The position numbers were made by a program, and so were the translations under genes. The notes under the pieces are model-generated. The model was given only the letters and a program-made list of their open reading frames with translations. It ran no database searches and was not told where the DNA came from. Positions 59,444-64,000 of a stretch of DNA of 64,000 nt are shown here, piece by piece (position 1 is the first letter of the stretch; each line of letters opens with the position of its first letter). This DNA is from Gordonibacter pamelaeae (GTDB lineage Bacteria > Actinomycetota > Coriobacteriia > Coriobacteriales > Eggerthellaceae). The stretch lies in assembly GCF_042665095.1 (NCBI RefSeq), contig NZ_JBHTBV010000001.1. One strand, given 5' to 3'.

Positions 59444-62038
59444 TTGGGCACCCTGAACGACCTTCCCATCGGCAAGACCGCCACCGTGGTGGCGGTGGGC
59501 GGCGAGGGATCGCTGCGGCAGCACTTCCTGGACATGGGCATCATCCCGCAGGCCGACGTGGCCATGGTTAAGCACGCTCCCATGGGCGACCCGGTGGAGG
59601 TGCGCATCCACGGCTACGAGCTCACGCTGCGCCGCGACGACGCGCGCAAGATCGAGGTGGCCGACGAGCGCGAGGCCGACGCCGAACGCCTCGGCGGCGC
59701 GCGGCCGAGGCGCAGCTTCGCCGAGCGCGTGGAGCACCCGGGCCTCGGCGAGGGCGGCAAGTTCCACGACAGGGACGCCGAGCGCCCGCTGCCCGAGGGC
59801 GAGCCCCTCACGTTCGCGCTCGTGGGCAACCAGAACTGCGGCAAGACCACGCTGTTCAACCAGCTCACCGGTGCGAACCAGCACGTGGGGAACTTCCCGG
59901 GCGTCACGGTGGACCGCAAGGACGGCCGCGTGCGCGGGCATGCGGAGGCCACCGTCACCGACCTGCCGGGCATCTACTCGCTGTCGCCGTACTCCAGCGA
60001 GGAGGTGGTCACGCGGCAGTTCTTGCTGGACGAGCGACCGCGCGGCATCATCAACATCGTTGACGCCACGAACGTGGAGCGCAACCTGTACTTGACCATG
60101 CAGCTGCTCGAGCTGGGTGTTCCCATGGTGGTGGCCCTGAACATGATGGACGAGGTGGAGGGCAACGGCGGCACCATCCGCGTGAACGAGATGGAGAAGC
60201 TGCTGGGCGTGCCCGTGGTGCCCATCTCCGCCTCCAAGAACGAGGGTATCGGCGAGCTCGTGGACCATGCGCTGCATGTGGCGCGCTACCAGGAGCCGCC
60301 CGTCTGCCAGGACTTCTGCGCAGCCGACGCGCACGGCGGCGCCGTGCACCGCTGCCTGCACGGCATCATGGCGCTCGTGGGCGACCATGCCGAGCGTGCG
60401 GGCATCCCCGTGCGGTTCGCCGCCAGCAAGCTGGCCGAGGGCGACGCGCTCGTGTTGGAGAAGCTTGCCCTCGACGAGAACGAGAAGCACCTGCTGGGGC
60501 ACATCGTGCGCCAGCTGGAGGACGAGCGCGGCCTGGACCGCGCGGCGGCCATCGCCGACATGCGGTTCGCCTTCATCGAGCGCGTGTGCGACGAGTGCGT
60601 GGTGCGCCCGCGGGTAAGCCGCGAGCATGCGCGCAGCATGGCGCTCGACAAGCTGCTCACCGGCACGTTCACGGCCATCCCCGCGTTCGTGGCCATCATG
60701 GCGCTCGTGTTCTGGCTCACGTTCAACGTGGTGGGCGCGTGGATGTCGGAGATGCTGGAGGCCGGCATCGGCTGGCTCACCGACGTCGTGGCGAACGCGC
60801 TCGCGGCGGCGCAGGTGAACGAGGTGCTGCAGTCGCTCGTCATCGACGGCGTGTTCAACGGCGTGGGCAGCGTGGTGGGATTTTTGCCCACTATCGTCAC
60901 GCTGTTCTTCTTCCTGTCGCTTCTGGAGGACTCGGGCTACATGGCGCGCGTTGCGTTCGTCATGGACAAGCTGCTGCGCAAGATCGGTCTGTCCGGGCGC
61001 TCCATCGTGCCCATGCTCGTGGGCTTCGGCTGCACGGTGCCCGCGGTCATGGCGGCGCGCACGCTGCCGTCGGAGCGCGACCGCAAGATGACCATCATGC
61101 TCACGCCGTTCATGAGCTGCTCGGCGAAGCTGCCCATCTACGCGTTCTTCACGGCGGCGTTCTTCCCGGCCTCCGGGGCCGCGGTCATGGTGGGGCTGTA
61201 CTTCGGCGGCATGGCGGTGGGCGTGCTGGCGGCGCTGCTCATGCGCAAGAGCCTGTTCTCCGGCGAGGCGGTGCCGTTCGTCATGGAGCTGCCGAACTAC
61301 CGCATGCCCAGCGCCCGCAACGTGGGCCAGCTTCTGTGGGAGAAGGCGAAGGACTTCCTGGAGCGCGCGTTCACCATCATCTTCATAGCCACCATCGTCA
61401 TCTGGTTCCTGCAGACGTTCGACTTCGGGCTGAACGTGGTGGCGGACTCGGCCGACAGCATGCTGGCCGTGGTGGCCGGGTGGATCGCGCCGGTGTTCGC
61501 GCCGCTCGGGTTCGACGACTGGCGCATCTCTACGGCGCTCGTCACGGGCGTCATGGCGAAGGAGAGCGTGGTGTCCACGCTGTCCGTGCTATTCGGGTCG
61601 ACGGCCAGCCTCGTGGCGGCCCTCACGCCGCTCGCGGCGCTGGGCCTTCTGGTGTTCTGCCTGCTGTACACGCCGTGCGTGGCGGCCATCGCCTCGGTGA
61701 GGCGCGAGCTGGGCGGGCGCTGGGCGCTGGCCATGGTGTTCGGCCAGTTCGCCGTGGCCTGGCTGGCCGCGCTCGCGGTGCGCGGGGCGGGTCTCGCGAT
61801 GGAGCTGCCGGCGGGGGAGGCGTGGAGCGTCGCCGTGGGAGCCGCGGTCGCCGTGGCCGTGGCGCTGGTGCTGCGCCGCATGGCGCGCCGCCGCCGCGCG
61901 GGGGCCGGCGGCTGCGGCGGCGGGTGTGCTGGCGGGTGCGCCGGCTGCAGCGCGACAACCTGCGCGGGATGCGCGCAGGAGGGCGAGAGCCGGCCTAAGC
62001 CGCCGGACGCGGAGACCCTCGCGGAGTCCCGCCGATAG
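59444..62038 (+). CDS. feoB: FeoA-FeoB fusion, ferrous iron transporter
   Basis: 864 aa. An SH3-like FeoA domain (about residues 1-75, LRQHFLDMGIIPQADV) is fused to FeoB: G-protein motifs GNQNCGKTTLFN (128-139), DLPGIYSLSPYSSEE and NMMDEV, then the membrane core with VGFGCTVPAVMAARTLPSERDRK and MSCSAKLPIYAFFTAAFFP. The C-terminus ends in a Cys-rich tail (GGCGGGCAGGCAGCS...) that may bind iron or take the place of FeoC. TTG start with AAGGAGA 7 bases upstream. Confidence 0.93.
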   Translation: MGTLNDLPIGKTATVVAVGGEGSLRQHFLDMGIIPQADVAMVKHAPMGDPVEVRIHGYELTLRRDDARKIEVADEREADAERLGGARPRRSFAERVEHPGLGEGGKFHDRDAERPLPEGEPLTFALVGNQNCGKTTLFNQLTGANQHVGNFPGVTVDRKDGRVRGHAEATVTDLPGIYSLSPYSSEEVVTRQFLLDERPRGIINIVDATNVERNLYLTMQLLELGVPMVVALNMMDEVEGNGGTIRVNEMEKLLGVPVVPISASKNEGIGELVDHALHVARYQEPPVCQDFCAADAHGGAVHRCLHGIMALVGDHAERAGIPVRFAASKLAEGDALVLEKLALDENEKHLLGHIVRQLEDERGLDRAAAIADMRFAFIERVCDECVVRPRVSREHARSMALDKLLTGTFTAIPAFVAIMALVFWLTFNVVGAWMSEMLEAGIGWLTDVVANALAAAQVNEVLQSLVIDGVFNGVGSVVGFLPTIVTLFFFLSLLEDSGYMARVAFVMDKLLRKIGLSGRSIVPMLVGFGCTVPAVMAARTLPSERDRKMTIMLTPFMSCSAKLPIYAFFTAAFFPASGAAVMVGLYFGGMAVGVLAALLMRKSLFSGEAVPFVMELPNYRMPSARNVGQLLWEKAKDFLERAFTIIFIATIVIWFLQTFDFGLNVVADSADSMLAVVAGWIAPVFAPLGFDDWRISTALVTGVMAKESVVSTLSVLFGSTASLVAALTPLAALGLLVFCLLYTPCVAAIASVRRELGGRWALAMVFGQFAVAWLAALAVRGAGLAMELPAGEAWSVAVGAAVAVAVALVLRRMARRRRAGAGGCGGGCAGGCAGCSATTCAGCAQEGESRPKPPDAETLAESRR

Positions 62039-62291
62039 CCCTCCCGAAGGGCGGCGGGGACGGAGGGCGGCGTGCGGCTCGTCGGGCGTTGTTTCCGCAA
62101 GGCGGCGGAATCCCTCGGAGGATATGCCTGCGCGCCGGCGGCTTGCCGTGGAGATTCTTGGAAGATGCCCATAAATGTTGCAAATTGAGTAGCAAATATG
62201 GGAAAGTAAACCAAGGAAAACAAGTAAGGCGAGCCGCCACGTGTGCGAACGGCCGCGTGCCGCCCGCCGAACGACGCGAAGGAGCGATACC
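62039..62291. other. Intergenic region before peroxiredoxin gene
   Basis: 253 bp without a gene. It contains the direct repeat GCAAAT at 62180-62185 and 62192-62197 in an AT-rich patch, which may be part of the promoter or a regulator site. No operator motif I recognise (no clear PerR or OxyR box). Confidence 0.4.
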
Positions 62292-62855
62292 ATGTCCATG
62301 ATCAACCGCGAGATCGACGACTTCTCCGTCCAAGCGTTCCAGGACGACGGCTTCACCACCGTCACGAAGGACGATGTGCTGGGCCACTGGAGCGTGTTCT
62401 TCTTCTACCCGGCCGACTTCACGTTCGTGTGCCCCACGGAGCTTGAGGACCTGGCCGCCCTGTACGACCAGTTCAAAGCCGCCGATTGCGAGATCTACTC
62501 CGTGTCGTGCGACACGCATTTCGCGCACAAGGCCTGGCATGACGCGTCCGAGAACATCAAGAGCCTGCCGTACCCGATGCTGGCCGACCCCACGCACAAG
62601 CTGGCCGACATCTTCGACGTGTACATCGAGGAGGAGGGCTTGGCCGAGCGCGGCAGCTTCATCGTGAACCCCGAGGGCCGCATCGTGTGCTACGAGGTGA
62701 ACGCCGGGAACATCGGCCGCAACGCCGCCGAGCTTTTGCGCCGCGTGCAGGCGAGCCAGTTCGTGGCCGAGCACGGCGATTCGGTGTGCCCCGCGCGCTG
62801 GGTGCCGGGCTCCGAGGTGCTGCACCCGGGCATCGACCTGGTGGGCAAGCTGTAG
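62292..62855 (+). CDS. ahpC: Peroxiredoxin (AhpC type)
   Basis: 187 aa. Reduces hydrogen and organic peroxides. Peroxidatic Cys47 lies in DFTFVCPTEL and resolving Cys166 in GDSVCPARW; typical 2-Cys Prx. No ahpF or thioredoxin reductase gene follows, so the electron donor is elsewhere. ATG 62292 has GAAGGAG about 10 bases upstream. Confidence 0.93.
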   Translation: MSMINREIDDFSVQAFQDDGFTTVTKDDVLGHWSVFFFYPADFTFVCPTELEDLAALYDQFKAADCEIYSVSCDTHFAHKAWHDASENIKSLPYPMLADPTHKLADIFDVYIEEEGLAERGSFIVNPEGRIVCYEVNAGNIGRNAAELLRRVQASQFVAEHGDSVCPARWVPGSEVLHPGIDLVGKL

Positions 62856-62960
62856 CGGACGCAGCAGGCCGGGCGGTGCGCACGACGGGCCTCCGGGACG
62901 GTTCCGGGGGCCCGTGGTATGATGGGCAGAGCCGATACCCCCTCGAAAAGGAGCACCCCC

Positions 62961-63431
62961 ATGGATGTGACCTTGAGGCCCTTCGAAGACGACGACCTTC
63001 CCCGCCTGCGACGATGGCTCGCTGCCGACCACGTGCGCCCCTGGTTCGAGCAGCCCGAGGACTGGATGGCCGAGGTGGAGGGCCGTCACGGCGAGTACGC
63101 CTGGATCAGCCACTTCGTCATCGAGGCCGACGGCGATCCCGCCGGCTTTTGTCAGCTCTACCCGTTCTCCGCAAGCGGCGAGGATTGGAACGGCGCGCTT
63201 CCCGTGGAGGGCACGTACAGCCTGGACTACCTGCTGGGCGAGCCGACGCTGCTGCGCCGCGGCATCGCCCGCGCGGCGCTCTCGCAGCTGATCGGGCTCA
63301 TCGCCGCCGAACCCGATGCCGAGCGCATCATCGTGCAGCCCGATCGGGAGAACGTTGCCTCCCGCGGCCTTCTGCGCGCGCTCGGCTTCGCTTACGACGA
63401 GGCCGATGACCTGTTCGCGATGGACGTCTGA
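62961..63431 (+). CDS. GNAT family N-acetyltransferase
   Basis: 156 aa. Starts TLRPFEDDDLPRLRRWL, with HVRPWFEQP, YAWISHFVI, LDYLLGEPTLLRRGIARAAL and VQPDRENVASRGLLRALGF. This order resembles AAC(6')/siderophore-type acetyltransferases (IucB/AacA4 group). Substrate unknown. RBS AAAAGGAG lies upstream. Confidence 0.85.
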   Translation: MDVTLRPFEDDDLPRLRRWLAADHVRPWFEQPEDWMAEVEGRHGEYAWISHFVIEADGDPAGFCQLYPFSASGEDWNGALPVEGTYSLDYLLGEPTLLRRGIARAALSQLIGLIAAEPDAERIIVQPDRENVASRGLLRALGFAYDEADDLFAMDV

Positions 63432-63478
63432 CGCATGGGCGCGGCGTCGGGCCCCGCGTTTTCGGGGAGGGGGCTTCC

Positions 63479-64000
63479 ATGGAGTTGAACAAGCTGGGCG
63501 AGCGGACGTTCTGGCTGCCGCACCAGCCGGAGAACGACCGGCCGATGCTCGTGCTCCTCAAGGGCGACCGCCTTGCGCTCGCGGTGGACGCGGGCGCGTC
63601 GGCTGCGCATGTCGAGGAGTTCTACGCGCAGCTCGACGACGCGGGCCTGCCCCGGCCCGACCTCACGGCGATCACGCACTGGCATTGGGACCACACGTTC
63701 GGCATGCACCGCGCGCACGGCCTCACCGTTGCGTGCCGGCGCACCGGTGAGCTGCTCGCTCAGGCGCGCGCTTCGCTGGCCGATCCCGCCGCCGTCCCGG
63801 CGCTCAAGCGGAGCGAGGAGCATATCGCCTGCGAGTACGCCGAGGCCGGAATCGTGGTCGCCCTGCCCGACGTGGTGTTCGACGGCGAGCTCCTCCTCGA
63901 TCTCGGGGGCCTGACCGCACGCGTGCTCACAGCAGCCTCGCCGCATTCCGACGACACGGTGCTCGTGCACGTTCCCGAGGAGGGCCTGCTGTTCCTGGGT
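63479..64000 (+). CDS. Metallo-beta-lactamase-fold hydrolase (partial, runs off the window)
   Basis: The first 174 residues are in the window. The zinc-binding motif HWHWDH (His67, His69, Asp71, His72) and AVDAGASAAHVEE define the MBL fold. A later ASPHSDDTVLVHVPEEGLLFLG matches the usual H-x-x-D-x-(T/S) and following strand. Substrate unclear. ATG 63479 has GGGGAGGGGG upstream. Confidence 0.85.
   Translation, partial: MELNKLGERTFWLPHQPENDRPMLVLLKGDRLALAVDAGASAAHVEEFYAQLDDAGLPRPDLTAITHWHWDHTFGMHRAHGLTVACRRTGELLAQARASLADPAAVPALKRSEEHIACEYAEAGIVVALPDVVFDGELLLDLGGLTARVLTAASPHSDDTVLVHVPEEGLLFLG

Noticed and set aside
62292..62855. An ahpC-ahpF operon
   Set aside because: The following genes are a GNAT protein and an MBL-fold protein; no flavoprotein reductase is present.
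1..64000. CRISPR arrays, prophage or insertion sequences
   Set aside because: No regularly spaced direct repeats, integrase, transposase or phage structural genes were recognised.

Overview
The window is one contiguous, very GC-rich stretch of bacterial chromosome. By eye the GC content is mostly 65-75%, and some stretches reach about 80%. GTG and TTG starts are used alongside ATG, genes overlap by ATGA, and the promoters I could read use TTGACA-like and CATACT-like boxes 17 bp apart. Cytoplasmic molybdopterin oxidoreductases occur with small MCFxxx zinc-ribbon proteins. Together with the overall gene content this points to an anaerobic actinobacterium of the Coriobacteriia, most likely the Eggerthellaceae (Eggerthella/Gordonibacter-like). 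That placement is inference from gene content; no rRNA is present.

Layout. 0-14 kb is mostly housekeeping: malate dehydrogenase, a ferredoxin-nitroreductase, a small membrane-protein/XRE pair behind a palindromic operator-promoter, a two-subunit class I fumarase, the tmk-holB-ricT cluster, nicotinate phosphoribosyltransferase, two DegV proteins, a beta-hydroxyacid-dehydrogenase-like protein and a radical SAM protein. 14-18 kb holds a frameshifted DUF362 ferredoxin gene and a two-gene DNA-repair operon (radical SAM + DUF4130-type) whose promoter carries two LexA-like boxes, followed by tRNA-Thr(UGU). 18-34 kb contains a TetR-controlled ABC exporter, a nitroreductase gene broken by one in-frame TAG, an ArsR regulator, a fluoride riboswitch with crcB, a VanZ-like protein, pyrE, two unknown membrane proteins, a lantibiotic-immunity-type ABC transporter with its own two-component system, a WYL regulator with a PfpI/DJ-1 protein, and a second XRE/membrane pair.

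34.5-45.0 kb is an accessory island, all on the minus strand and visibly lower in GC. It has two closely related cytoplasmic bis-MGD molybdenum enzymes, one shared ferredoxin-like electron-transfer subunit, an aromatic-acid:H+ symporter-type MFS transporter, a second MFS transporter, three tiny zinc-ribbon proteins and a PucR-type regulator. The arrangement resembles the substrate-specific catechol dehydroxylase loci of Gordonibacter/Eggerthella, and it is the most interesting system in the window. The two large-subunit genes share a 249-bp block of identical DNA, which suggests recent gene conversion or duplication.

45-64 kb holds a PadR/DUF1048/methyltransferase operon, an XRE regulator with an ABC transporter, dinB behind a LexA-like box and followed by a small protein with a paralogue at 22.4 kb, a fused GNAT-hexapeptide acetyltransferase, a second two-component/ABC module, a FeoA-FeoB fusion, a peroxiredoxin, a GNAT protein and a truncated metallo-beta-lactamase-fold protein. 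At least three intergenic regions carry related 150-175 bp elements bounded by inverted repeats; a fourth region has a similar layout with different arms. No CRISPR array, prophage, insertion-sequence transposase or rRNA was seen.
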